Source: Microbacterium sp. 2FI
GTDB taxonomy: Bacteria > Actinomycetota > Actinomycetes > Actinomycetales > Microbacteriaceae
Direction of reading: 5' to 3'
Length of the DNA stretch: 64,000 bases
Assembly: GCF_005502885.1 (NCBI RefSeq)
Contig: NZ_SCMR01000002.1
Coordinates: 248,001-312,000 of the forward strand
This document shows, one piece after another, positions 23,367-30,983 of the stretch (the stretch's first letter is position 1; each line of letters opens with the position of its first letter). The notes under the pieces are model-generated. The model saw nothing but the letters and a program-made list of their open reading frames with translations. It was not told the DNA's origin and did not search any database. A program made the position numbers and the translations under genes.

Positions 23367-23406
23367 AGGGAGATCGGATGCCGCGTCTGCGGCATCCGAT
23401 CTCCCT
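23367..23406. terminator. Bidirectional terminator (SHOCT gene / tRNA-Leu)
   Basis: A perfect 18-bp stem, 23367-23384 with 23389-23406, and a GTCT loop. It follows the SHOCT gene on the plus strand and the tRNA-Leu on the minus strand, so it probably ends both. The stem contains GGATGCCG and its complement. Confidence 0.85.
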
Positions 23407-23413
23407 CTTGTCG

Positions 23414-23496
23414 TACCGGTGGTGGGAGTCGAACCCACACGCCCTTGCGGGCAACCGAGTTTGAGTCGGTCGCGTCTGCCATTCCGCCACACCGGC
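23414..23496 (-). tRNA. tRNA-Leu (anticodon CAA)
   Basis: Read on the minus strand, the 83-nt gene begins GCCGGTGTGGCGGAATGGC, has the anticodon loop CTCAAAC with CAA, and a long class II variable arm (TGCCCGCAAGGGCG) as expected for leucine. The T arm is GTGGGTTCGACTCCCAC. The 7-bp acceptor stem has a G1-U72 wobble, and the discriminator is A. No CCA is encoded. A strong hairpin follows directly. Confidence 0.95.
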
Positions 23497-23533
23497 AGGG
23501 GCCTGTCGGGCCCGTCCGCGAACGACCATACCG

Positions 23534-23539
23534 TAGGAT
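23534..23539 (+). promoter_or_regulatory. -10 box of the ANTAR response-regulator gene (leaderless type)
   Basis: TAGGAT ends 6 nt before GTG 23546 but only 3 nt before ATG 23543. This spacing favours the GTG as the true start. Confidence 0.55.
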
Positions 23540-23545
23540 TCAATG

Positions 23546-24166
23546 GTGACTGAGCAGGAGCAGACCCCCGGTTCGCCGGCAACCACCCCCCGTCGCGTCG
23601 TCGTTGCGGAGGATGAGTCGCTCATCCGGCTCGACATCGTGGAGATCTTGCGCGACAACGGCTTCGATGTCGTCGGCGAAGCCGGCGACGGCGAAGCCGC
23701 CGTGCAGCTGGCCACCGAGCTTCGTCCCGATCTCGTGATCATGGACGTGAAGATGCCTCTTCTGGACGGCATCTCGGCCGCCGAGAAGCTCAGCAAGAAC
23801 CACATCGCCCCCGTGGTGCTGCTGACGGCGTTCAGCCAGAAGGAGCTCGTCGAGCGTGCGAGCGAGGCCGGCGCACTCGCGTACGTCGTGAAGCCCTTCA
23901 CGCCGAACGACCTGCTGCCGGCGATCGAGATCGCACTCGCCCGCTACGAGCAGATCATCACGCTCGAGGCCGAGGTCGCCGACATGGTCGAGCGCTTCGA
24001 GACCCGCAAGCTCGTCGACCGCGCGAAGGGCCTCCTCAACGAGAAGATGGGCCTGTCCGAGCCCGAGGCGTTCCGCTGGATCCAGAAGGCGTCGATGGAC
24101 CGTCGCCTGACGATGCAGGACGTCGCCAAGGCCATCATCGAGCAGCTCGCGCCCAAGAAGGGCTGA
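23546..24166 (+). CDS. ANTAR-domain response regulator (PdtaR-like)
   Basis: A two-component receiver whose output domain binds RNA and acts by antitermination. In the 206-residue protein residues 17-135 are the receiver: acidic pocket AEDE near 21-24, phospho-acceptor Asp67 (LVIMDVKMP), and conserved Lys116 (VVKPF). Residues of about 140-200 are the ANTAR helices (RKLVDRAKGLLNEKMGLSEPEAFRWIQKASM). It resembles mycobacterial PdtaR; no partner kinase is in the window. GTG 23546 is preferred to ATG 23543 because of the spacing to TAGGAT. tRNA-Leu lies just upstream and polA just downstream. Confidence 0.9.
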   Translation: MTEQEQTPGSPATTPRRVVVAEDESLIRLDIVEILRDNGFDVVGEAGDGEAAVQLATELRPDLVIMDVKMPLLDGISAAEKLSKNHIAPVVLLTAFSQKELVERASEAGALAYVVKPFTPNDLLPAIEIALARYEQIITLEAEVADMVERFETRKLVDRAKGLLNEKMGLSEPEAFRWIQKASMDRRLTMQDVAKAIIEQLAPKKG

Positions 24167-24179
24167 GCAGCCGTCGGCC

Positions 24180-24247
24180 CTTCGTCTCGCTGCGCTCGCT
24201 CAGGGACCTTCGGGTCGCTGAGCGAGGAGCGAAGCGACGAGACGAAG
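24180..24247. repeat. Long imperfect inverted repeat between convergent genes
   Basis: The left arm, CTTCGTCTCGCTGCGCTCGC and then TCAGGGACC, pairs around TTCG with GGTCGCTGAGCGAGGAGCGA and then AGCGACGAGACGAAG, with a few mismatches. It lies between two convergent genes and could end both. One arm is nearly copied at the 3' end of hisF (10124-10148), so this looks like a family of extragenic palindromes. Confidence 0.7.
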
Positions 24248-24287
24248 CGCGCCGCGCCTGCTGCTCGGCCCGCCGCGAGCCGCGACC

Positions 24288-24713
24288 CTACGACAGGGTC
24301 TTGATGTGGTTCGTGATGCGGATCGTCGAGCATCGGCGCCCCTGATCGTCGGTGACGACGATCTCGTGAACGGTGATGCTGCGCCCGAGGTGAACGGGCG
24401 TGCAGACGCCGGTGACGACCCCGCTGGTCGCAGACCGCGTGTGGGTCGCGCTGATGTCGACGCCGACGGCCAGTCGGTCGGGGCCGGCGTGCAGATTCGC
24501 CGCCATCGAGCCGAGCGACTCGCCGAGGACCACGTAAGCGCCGCCGTGCAGCAGCCCCACCGGCTGCGTGTTGCCCTCGACGGGCATCGTGGCGACCGCG
24601 CGCTCGATCGAGAACTCGGCGAAGCGGATCCCCATCTTCTCGGCGAGTGCCCCCATGCCGCGATTCGCCGCCCAGGCGAGGCCGTTCACGTCTGCGGTGG
24701 GTGCTTCGGTCAT
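24288..24713 (-). CDS. Hotdog-fold thioesterase (PaaI-like)
   Basis: A 141-residue acyl-CoA thioesterase of the PaaI/YbdB type. The conserved part is LLHGGAYVVLGESLGSMAANL near residues 53-73, with the HGG motif followed by the catalytic acidic residue (E64), and GVDISATHTRSATSGVVTGVCTPVHLGRSITVHEIVVTD further on. The substrate cannot be told from sequence. I chose ATG 24713 (MTEAPTADVNG); the frame is open further but without homology. It is convergent with the ANTAR regulator and divergent from polA, 53 bp away. Confidence 0.85.
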   Translation of the reverse strand: MTEAPTADVNGLAWAANRGMGALAEKMGIRFAEFSIERAVATMPVEGNTQPVGLLHGGAYVVLGESLGSMAANLHAGPDRLAVGVDISATHTRSATSGVVTGVCTPVHLGRSITVHEIVVTDDQGRRCSTIRITNHIKTLS

Positions 24714-24754
24714 CGCTCGCCTTCGGGCCGGAATCGGGTGTCTCCGCCCCTGAC

Positions 24755-24760
24755 TAGTCT
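24755..24760 (+). promoter_or_regulatory. -10 box of polA (leaderless type)
   Basis: TAGTCT ends 6 nt before the polA GTG start, and no ribosome site is visible. Confidence 0.5.
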
Positions 24761-24766
24761 GGTCTG

Positions 24767-27406
24767 GTGACGGACTCCGCAAAGCCTACCCTCCTCGTCG
24801 TCGACGGCCATTCGCTGGCATATCGGGCCTTCTTCGCCCTTCCCGTCGACAATTTCACGACGAAGGACGGGCAGCACACGAACGGGATCTACGGGTTCCT
24901 CGCGATGCTGATCAACCTCATCAAGGCCGAGAAGCCGACGCATCTGGCGGTCGCCTTCGACACCTCACGGCAGTCGTTCCGCACCGAGGTCTACACCGAG
25001 TACAAGGCGAACCGATCCGAGACGCCGTCCGAGTTCAAGGGGCAGATCCCGCTCCTGCAGGACTGCCTCGCCGCGATGAGCATCACGGTGCTCCAGAAGG
25101 AGAACATCGAGGCCGACGACATCCTCGCGACCCTCGCGACGCAGGGCGCCGAGGCGGGCTTCGACGTGCTGGTGTGCTCGGGCGACCGCGACACCATCCA
25201 GCTCGTGAACGACGACATCACCCTGCTGTACCCGAACGTGCAGGGCGTCTCGCAGCTCAAGCGCTACGACATCGACGCCGTCATCGAGCGCTACGGCGTG
25301 CGCCCCGAGCAGTATCCCGACATCGCGGCGCTCGTCGGCGAGACGAGTGACAACCTTCCGGGCGTGCCGAAGGTGGGCGAGAAGACGGCCGTCAAGTGGC
25401 TGACGCAATTCGGGACGCTCGACGACCTGCTCGAGAACGCCGACAAGGTCACCGGCGTCGTCGGCGGCAATCTGCGCGAGCACCTCGACGATGTGCGCCG
25501 CAACCGATCGCTCAACCGGCTGCTGCGCGACGTCGAGCTTCCGGTCACCGTGCACGACCTCGACGTACGCCCGATGGACGCCCAGGCCGTCCGCGACATC
25601 TTCGCGCGCCTCGAGTTCAAGACCCTCATCCCGCGCGTGGCCGAACTCGCCGGCATCGAGCAGCAGATGGCGGCGGTCACGTCGGCGGCGGCCATGCTCG
25701 CCCCCGTGCCGGCCGAGCTCTCCGCCGCAGAGCTCGTCGCGTGGCTCGAGAAGGCCACGGGCGAGGTGGGCGTCACGATCGCGATCGCGGGCGGCCTGCC
25801 GTCCCGCGTCGGGTTCGCGACGATGGATGCCGCAGCGGAGGCGTCGTGGTCGACCGAGGTCGCGGCATCCGTCGGCCCGTGGCTCGCCTCGAGCGCTCCC
25901 AAGGTGCTCTCCGACGCCAAGTCGCAGGTGAAGGCGCTTCGGCGCGCCGACGTCGTCCTCGGCGGACTCGCGTTCGACACGATCGTGGCCGGATGGCTCC
26001 TGCGGCCGAGCTTTCCCGACAAGGCCCTCGCCGACCTCGTCGACCGGTACCTCGACGAGAAGCTGCCCGAGGCCGACCCGACGCAACTCGTTCCCGAGAC
26101 CGAGGGTGCGACTCCCGGTCAGCTGTCGTGGTATTCGCTGCGTGTGGCCGAAGCGCTCCGCGGCGAGCTCGCCCCCAGCGTGACCACGGTGCTGACCGAC
26201 ATCGAGCTCCCGACGCTCACGACCCTCGCCGACATGGAGCTGGCCGGCGTCGCGGTGTCGCACGAGAAGCTCTCCGCGTTCTCGGCCGAGCTCGGCGCGC
26301 GCGCCGACGCGATCGCCCAGGAGGCCTTCGCAGCGATCGGGCACGAGGTGAACCTCGGGTCGCCGAAGCAGCTGCAGGAGGTGCTGTTCGAAGAGCTGCA
26401 GCTGCCCAAGACCCGCAAGACGAAGACCGGCTACTCGACGGATGCCGCCGTGCTCGCCGACCTGCAGGAGAGCAATCCGCACCCGTTCCTCGATCTGCTC
26501 CTGCAGCACCGCGAAGCCACCAAGCTCCGCCAGATCATCGAGTCGCTCGACGCCGCGATCGCCGCCGACGGCCGCATCCGCACCACCTACGTGCAGACCG
26601 GCAGCCAGACCGGCCGCCTGTCGAGCACCGACCCGAACCTGCAGAACATCCCGGTCCGCACCCAGGAGAGCCTGCGCATCCGCGCCGCATTCGAGGTCGG
26701 CGACGGGTACGAGACGCTGCTGACCGCCGACTACTCGCAGATCGAGATGCGCATCATGGCGCACCTGTCGGAAGACCCCGGACTCGTCGAAGCCTTCAAC
26801 TCGGGTGAAGACCTGCACCGGTTCGTCGGCGCCCGCGTCTTCGGCGTCGAGCCGTCCGAGGTCACCCCCGCGATGCGCACGAAGGTCAAGGCGATGTCGT
26901 ACGGCCTCGTGTACGGCCTGTCGGCGTTCGGGCTCTCCAAGCAGCTGCGCATCGAGCAGTCCGAGGCGAAGCAGCTCATGATGGAGTACTTCGCCCGCTT
27001 CGGCGCCGTGCGCGACTACCTGCGCTCGTCGGTCGAGCAGGCGCGCATCGACGGGTACACCGAGACGATCTTCGGCCGACGACGCCCGTTCCCCGACCTC
27101 GCGAGCCCCAACCGCGTGCTCCGCGAGAACGCCGAGCGCGCAGCGCTCAACGCTCCGATCCAGGGCAGCGCCGCCGACATCATGAAGATCGCGCTCTTCC
27201 ACATCCATGACGAGTTCGCCGCAGAAGGGCTCCGCTCGCGCGTGCTGATGCAGATCCACGACGAGCTCGTCGTCGAGGTGGCACCGGGGGAGTGGGATGC
27301 CGCGGAGCGGATCGTGCGCGACCGCATGGGCGACGCCGCGAGTCTCACGGTGCCGCTCGACGTGCAGATCGGGCGCGGCGGCGACTGGAACCAGGCCGGG
27401 CACTGA
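24767..27406 (+). CDS. polA: DNA polymerase I, proofreading-inactive type
   Basis: Repair and Okazaki-fragment processing polymerase of 879 residues. Residues 1-300 form the 5'-nuclease domain (VDGHSLAYRAFFALP; DDILATLA; CSGDRDTIQL). Residues of about 310-470 keep the exonuclease fold but lack the DxE metal ligands, so proofreading is not expected, as in other actinobacteria. The polymerase domain has motif A with D655 (DYSQIEMRIM), the O-helix KAMSYGLVYGLSAFG, and motif C with D832 (HDELVVEV). The GTG start follows TAGTCT by 6 nt, so it is probably leaderless. Confidence 0.97.
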   Translation: MTDSAKPTLLVVDGHSLAYRAFFALPVDNFTTKDGQHTNGIYGFLAMLINLIKAEKPTHLAVAFDTSRQSFRTEVYTEYKANRSETPSEFKGQIPLLQDCLAAMSITVLQKENIEADDILATLATQGAEAGFDVLVCSGDRDTIQLVNDDITLLYPNVQGVSQLKRYDIDAVIERYGVRPEQYPDIAALVGETSDNLPGVPKVGEKTAVKWLTQFGTLDDLLENADKVTGVVGGNLREHLDDVRRNRSLNRLLRDVELPVTVHDLDVRPMDAQAVRDIFARLEFKTLIPRVAELAGIEQQMAAVTSAAAMLAPVPAELSAAELVAWLEKATGEVGVTIAIAGGLPSRVGFATMDAAAEASWSTEVAASVGPWLASSAPKVLSDAKSQVKALRRADVVLGGLAFDTIVAGWLLRPSFPDKALADLVDRYLDEKLPEADPTQLVPETEGATPGQLSWYSLRVAEALRGELAPSVTTVLTDIELPTLTTLADMELAGVAVSHEKLSAFSAELGARADAIAQEAFAAIGHEVNLGSPKQLQEVLFEELQLPKTRKTKTGYSTDAAVLADLQESNPHPFLDLLLQHREATKLRQIIESLDAAIAADGRIRTTYVQTGSQTGRLSSTDPNLQNIPVRTQESLRIRAAFEVGDGYETLLTADYSQIEMRIMAHLSEDPGLVEAFNSGEDLHRFVGARVFGVEPSEVTPAMRTKVKAMSYGLVYGLSAFGLSKQLRIEQSEAKQLMMEYFARFGAVRDYLRSSVEQARIDGYTETIFGRRRPFPDLASPNRVLRENAERAALNAPIQGSAADIMKIALFHIHDEFAAEGLRSRVLMQIHDELVVEVAPGEWDAAERIVRDRMGDAASLTVPLDVQIGRGGDWNQAGH

Positions 27407-27415
27407 GGGCCTCGT

Positions 27416-27444
27416 TTGTCGACACCGCGTCTCGTGCCTAGGCT
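27416..27444 (+). promoter_or_regulatory. Promoter of the DUF885 gene
   Basis: TTGTCG (27416-27421), a 17-nt spacer and TAGGCT (27439-27444) form a housekeeping-type promoter. The -10 box ends 7 nt before the ATG, so the transcript would be leaderless. It is the best complete promoter in the window. Confidence 0.65.
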
Positions 27445-27451
27445 CGGTTCC

Positions 27452-29149
27452 ATGACTGACGCAACACGCACGCCTACGCCGATCGACACGATCGCCGACG
27501 CGTGGGTCGACACCCTCGCCGAGCTCGAGCCGACGCTGGCGACCTACATCGGCCGTTCCGAATACAACGACCGCTTCGGCGACTACAGCCCCGAAGGCCA
27601 GGCCCGCCTGGCCGAAGCCGGCCGTGCCACACTCGCCGCACTCCAGGCCGCCACCCCGGTCGACGACATCGACGCCGTCACCCAGGATGACCTGTCGCGC
27701 GAGATCCAGGTCGGCCTCGACCTCCACGAGACGCGATGGCACCTGCGCGATCTGAATGTCATCGCCTCGCCGGCGCAGGACATCCGCTCGGTGTTCGACC
27801 TGATGCCCACCGACACCACCGACGACTGGTCGGTGGTCTCGACGCGTCTCGCGGCGGTTCCCGGCGCCGTCGACGGCTACATCGAGACGCTGCGCACCGG
27901 CATGGCGGAGGGCATCGTCCCCGCGCGTCGCCAGGTGCTCGAGGTGGCGACGCAGATCGCGCGCTACACCGCCGACACCGGCTTCTTCGCGACCTTCGCC
28001 GGCGACGCCGCCCCCGCCGAAGGCCAGCTGCCGGCATCGCTCGCGCGCGACCTCGCCGACAACGCGAACGCCGCGCGGGTGGCCTACGACGCCCTCGCCG
28101 AGTTCCTCGGCGGCGAGCTCGCGCCGGTCGCGAACGAGAGCGATGCGGTGGGCCGCGAGCACTACGCGCTTCACTCGCGCCGGTTCCTCGGCGCGACGAT
28201 CGACCTCGACGAGACCTACGAGTGGGGTGTCGAGGAGCTCGCCCGCATGGTCGCCGAGCAGGAGTCGATCGCGAACGAGATCCTCCCGGGGGCCTCGGTC
28301 GAAGAGGCCGTCGCCTTCCTCGAGAAGGACGCGAGCCGCAAGCTCGTCGGCACCGACGCACTGCAGAAGTGGATGCAGGAGACGAGCGACCGCGCGGTCG
28401 CCGAGCTCGGCAAGAGCCATTTCGACATCGCCGAGCCCATCCGCAAGCTCGAGTGCATGATCGCGCCCACGAAGGAAGGCGGGATCTACTACACCGGTCC
28501 CACCGACGACTTCTCGCGCCCGGGCCGCATGTGGTGGTCTGTACCCGAGGGCGTCGAGGAGTTCGACACCTGGCGCGAGCTCACCACCGTGTATCACGAG
28601 GGCGTTCCCGGCCACCATCTGCAGATCGCGCAGGCCGTCTACAACCGCGCGCAGCTGAACTCCTACCGCCGTCTTCTCGGTGGCACCTCGGGTCACGCCG
28701 AGGGCTGGGCGCTATACGCCGAGCGGCTCATGCAGCAGCTCGGCTACCTCGACGACCCGGCCGACCGTCTCGGCATGCTCGACGGCCAGCGCATGCGCGC
28801 CGCGCGCGTGGTGCTCGACATCGGCGTGCACCTGGGCAAGCCCCGCCTCGACGCTTCGTCCGGGCTCAGCGCGAGCGGCGAGGGCACATGGGATGCCGCC
28901 TACGCGCTGGAGTTCATGCGCGGGAACGTCAACATGCCCGACGAGTTCGTGTCGTTCGAGGTGAACCGCTACCTCGGCTGGCCGGGCCAGGCCCCGTCGT
29001 ACAAGGTGGGCCAGCGTATCTGGGAGCAGCTGCGCGACGAGGTCGCCGAGCGCGAGGGCGACGCCTTCTCGATCAAGCAGTTCCACAAGCGCGCGCTCGA
29101 CATCGGCGGTGTCGGACTCGACACCCTCCGCGCAGCGCTGTCGCGCTGA
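27452..29149 (+). CDS. DUF885-family putative metallopeptidase
   Basis: A 565-residue cytoplasmic protein of the DUF885 family, related to zinc carboxypeptidases. The key motif is VYHEGVPGHHLQIA with H382, E383, H388 and H389, consistent with a zinc-binding and catalytic site; a conserved GHAEGWALYAERL follows near residue 413. There is no signal peptide. The substrate is unknown; family members have been linked to peptide hydrolysis. The ATG at 27452 is fixed by the promoter 7 nt upstream. It is convergent with the next gene, 15 bp away. Confidence 0.85.
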   Translation: MTDATRTPTPIDTIADAWVDTLAELEPTLATYIGRSEYNDRFGDYSPEGQARLAEAGRATLAALQAATPVDDIDAVTQDDLSREIQVGLDLHETRWHLRDLNVIASPAQDIRSVFDLMPTDTTDDWSVVSTRLAAVPGAVDGYIETLRTGMAEGIVPARRQVLEVATQIARYTADTGFFATFAGDAAPAEGQLPASLARDLADNANAARVAYDALAEFLGGELAPVANESDAVGREHYALHSRRFLGATIDLDETYEWGVEELARMVAEQESIANEILPGASVEEAVAFLEKDASRKLVGTDALQKWMQETSDRAVAELGKSHFDIAEPIRKLECMIAPTKEGGIYYTGPTDDFSRPGRMWWSVPEGVEEFDTWRELTTVYHEGVPGHHLQIAQAVYNRAQLNSYRRLLGGTSGHAEGWALYAERLMQQLGYLDDPADRLGMLDGQRMRAARVVLDIGVHLGKPRLDASSGLSASGEGTWDAAYALEFMRGNVNMPDEFVSFEVNRYLGWPGQAPSYKVGQRIWEQLRDEVAEREGDAFSIKQFHKRALDIGGVGLDTLRAALSR

Positions 29150-29164
29150 CCCGCTCGACGAGAA

Positions 29165-29791
29165 TCAGCCGCGGAGGTCGTGGGACAGCAGCTCCACGAC
29201 CTCCGCGTCGCTCGTCTGCGTGAAATCGTCGTAGAACGGGCCGACCGCCCAGAAGTCGTGCTCGCGGTGCGGGCAGACGAACACGTCGGCGGCGTCGGCA
29301 TCCGGCAGCCAGGTGGCCGGCGCAACCGGAACCGCGAGCACTATCGACTCCGCCTCGCGAGCCCGCAGCGACCGGCATGCCGCGGTCGCGGTCGCCCCGG
29401 TGGCCACGCCGTCGTCGATGACGATCGCGATCCGGCCCGCGATGTCTTCGGCGGCGGCGAACAGTGCCGTCCGCCGGCGCAGCTCGATGCGTTCGCGATC
29501 TTCGACGTCCGAGAGCTGCGCCGGCGTGATGCGTCCCGCGCACAGAGCGTCGTCGTCTATGACGCGCACGTCCTCGGCGATGGCGCCGATCGCGAACTCC
29601 TCGTGTGCGGGAGCGCCGAGCTTGCGGACGACCGCCGCGCGCAGCGGCAGGCCCAGTCCGTGCGCGACGACGGCGGCCACGACGATCCCCCCGCGCGGGA
29701 TGCCGAAGACCACGGCATCCGATCCGCGCCACGCATCCAGATCACGGGCGAGCTGGTGCCCCGCGTCGCGGCGATCGGCGAAGATGGCCAT
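29165..29791 (-). CDS. Phosphoribosyltransferase-family protein
   Basis: A 208-residue type I phosphoribosyltransferase-like protein. The PRPP-binding loop is IVIDDGVATGATATAA at about residues 121-136, and the N-terminal part has VVFGIPRGGIVVAAVVA near 27-43. These stand-alone proteins are common in actinobacteria; their base substrate is not known, and many are not nucleotide salvage enzymes. The ATG follows TAACGT (29803-29798) by 6 nt, suggesting a leaderless mRNA. The 3' end holds a large hairpin that may end the facing gene. Confidence 0.78.
   Translation of the reverse strand: MAIFADRRDAGHQLARDLDAWRGSDAVVFGIPRGGIVVAAVVAHGLGLPLRAAVVRKLGAPAHEEFAIGAIAEDVRVIDDDALCAGRITPAQLSDVEDRERIELRRRTALFAAAEDIAGRIAIVIDDGVATGATATAACRSLRAREAESIVLAVPVAPATWLPDADAADVFVCPHREHDFWAVGPFYDDFTQTSDAEVVELLSHDLRG
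29170..29207. terminator. Hairpin within the phosphoribosyltransferase 3' end, likely terminator of the DUF885 gene
   Basis: A perfect 14-bp stem (29170-29183 with 29194-29207) and a 10-nt loop, 21 bp after the DUF885 stop. It lies within the last codons of the facing gene. There is no T run. Confidence 0.6.
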
Positions 29792-29797
29792 GCGTTC

Positions 29798-29803
29798 ACG
29801 TTA
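29798..29803 (-). promoter_or_regulatory. -10 box of the phosphoribosyltransferase gene (leaderless type)
   Basis: TAACGT on the minus strand ends 6 nt before the ATG. Confidence 0.5.
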
Positions 29804-29897
29804 CGCCGACACGTCCGGCATGTGTCTCCGGGAATGCGGCGCGCGTCCCCGCGGTTCATTCACACGCATACACAATCGCGCAGAAGGCAGCCACGTC

Positions 29898-30935
29898 ATG
29901 ACCGATCCCTCCACCGTCGAACTCGGACTCGACACCTTCGGCGACATCACCCGCGACGAGGCCGGCGAACTCGTCAGCGGCGCGCAGACCATTCGCGACG
30001 TCGTCGAGCAGGCCGTCCTCGCCGATCAGTCCGGCCTCGCGTTCTTCGGCGTGGGGGAGCATCACCGTCGCGAGTTCGCGATCTCGAGCCCCGAGATCGT
30101 GCTGGCGGCAGCGGCCGCGAGCACCGAACGCATCCACCTCGGCACCGCGGTCACCGTGCTCTCGAGCGACGATCCGGTGCGCGTGTACGAGCGCTTCGCG
30201 ACGCTCGACGCGGTCTCCAACGGGCGCGCCGAGGTGATCCTCGGCCGCGGTTCGTTCATCGAGTCGTTCCCGCTCTTCGGCTACGACCTGCGCGACTACG
30301 AGACGCTCTTCGACGAGAAGCTCGACCTCTTCTCGCGCCTGCTCGACGAGACCCCCGTGACGTGGGAGGGGACGCTGCGCGCGCCGCTCTCCGAAGCCGA
30401 TGTGTACCCCAAGACGGAGAACGGACTGAAGGCCTGGGTGGGGGTCGGCGGCACGCCCGAATCGGTGGTCCGCGCCGCGCGCCACGGCTACGGCCTCATG
30501 CTCGCGATCATCGGCGGACCGTCCGCGCGGTTCCGCCCGTTCGCCGACCTCTACCACCGGTCGCTCGAGTCGTTCGGCCGTGACCGGCTGCCGATCGGGG
30601 TCCACTCACCCGGCCACATCGCCGCCACCGACCAGCAGGCCTGGGACGAGGCGTACGCCGGATTCGAGGCGATGAACAACACCATCGGGCGCGAACGCGG
30701 ATGGCCGCCGTACAGCAGGATGCGGTTCCAGCACGACGTCGGCCCCGAGGGCGCGCTCTACGTCGGCTCGCCCGAGACCGTCGCCCGCAAGATCGCGACG
30801 ACCGTGCAGACCCTCGGCGCGTCACGCTTCGACATGAAGTTCTCGACGGGCACTCTCTCGCACGCGAAGATGATGCGGTCGATCGAGCTCTACGGCACCC
30901 AGGTGGCCCCGCTCGTGCGCGACATGCTGTCGTAG
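29898..30935 (+). CDS. LLM-class flavin-dependent oxidoreductase
   Basis: A 345-residue luciferase-like monooxygenase or reductase using FMN or F420. Characteristic parts are the N-terminal LGLDTFGD strand, FFGVGEHHRREFAISSPEIVLAAAAA near residues 50-75, IHLGTAVTVLSSDDPVRVYERFATLD near 81-106, GRGSFIESFPLFGYDLRDYE near 117-136, and GSPETVARKI near the C-terminus. The substrate is unknown. The ATG has an AGAAGG site 12 nt upstream. The MFS transporter gene follows after 36 bp, possibly as a functional neighbour. Confidence 0.88.
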   Translation: MTDPSTVELGLDTFGDITRDEAGELVSGAQTIRDVVEQAVLADQSGLAFFGVGEHHRREFAISSPEIVLAAAAASTERIHLGTAVTVLSSDDPVRVYERFATLDAVSNGRAEVILGRGSFIESFPLFGYDLRDYETLFDEKLDLFSRLLDETPVTWEGTLRAPLSEADVYPKTENGLKAWVGVGGTPESVVRAARHGYGLMLAIIGGPSARFRPFADLYHRSLESFGRDRLPIGVHSPGHIAATDQQAWDEAYAGFEAMNNTIGRERGWPPYSRMRFQHDVGPEGALYVGSPETVARKIATTVQTLGASRFDMKFSTGTLSHAKMMRSIELYGTQVAPLVRDMLS

Positions 30936-30951
30936 CAGTACGTGAGGCCTC

Positions 30952-30983
30952 GGCATCCGTACGATGACGCTATGACGGATGCC
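30952..30983. promoter_or_regulatory. Inverted repeat spanning the -10 box and start of the MFS gene
   Basis: GGCATCCGT (30952-30960) and ACGGATGCC (30975-30983) are exact inverted arms 14 nt apart. They flank the -10 box TACGAT (30960-30965), which ends 6 nt before ATG 30972. This could be an operator or an mRNA hairpin; both arms also contain the GGATGCC motif that is common throughout the window. Confidence 0.4.

Noticed and set aside
24965..28696. A 1243-codon minus-strand frame across polA and the DUF885 gene
   Set aside because: It spans two clear plus-strand genes and has low-complexity Arg/Asp/Val/Leu composition typical of antisense shadows.
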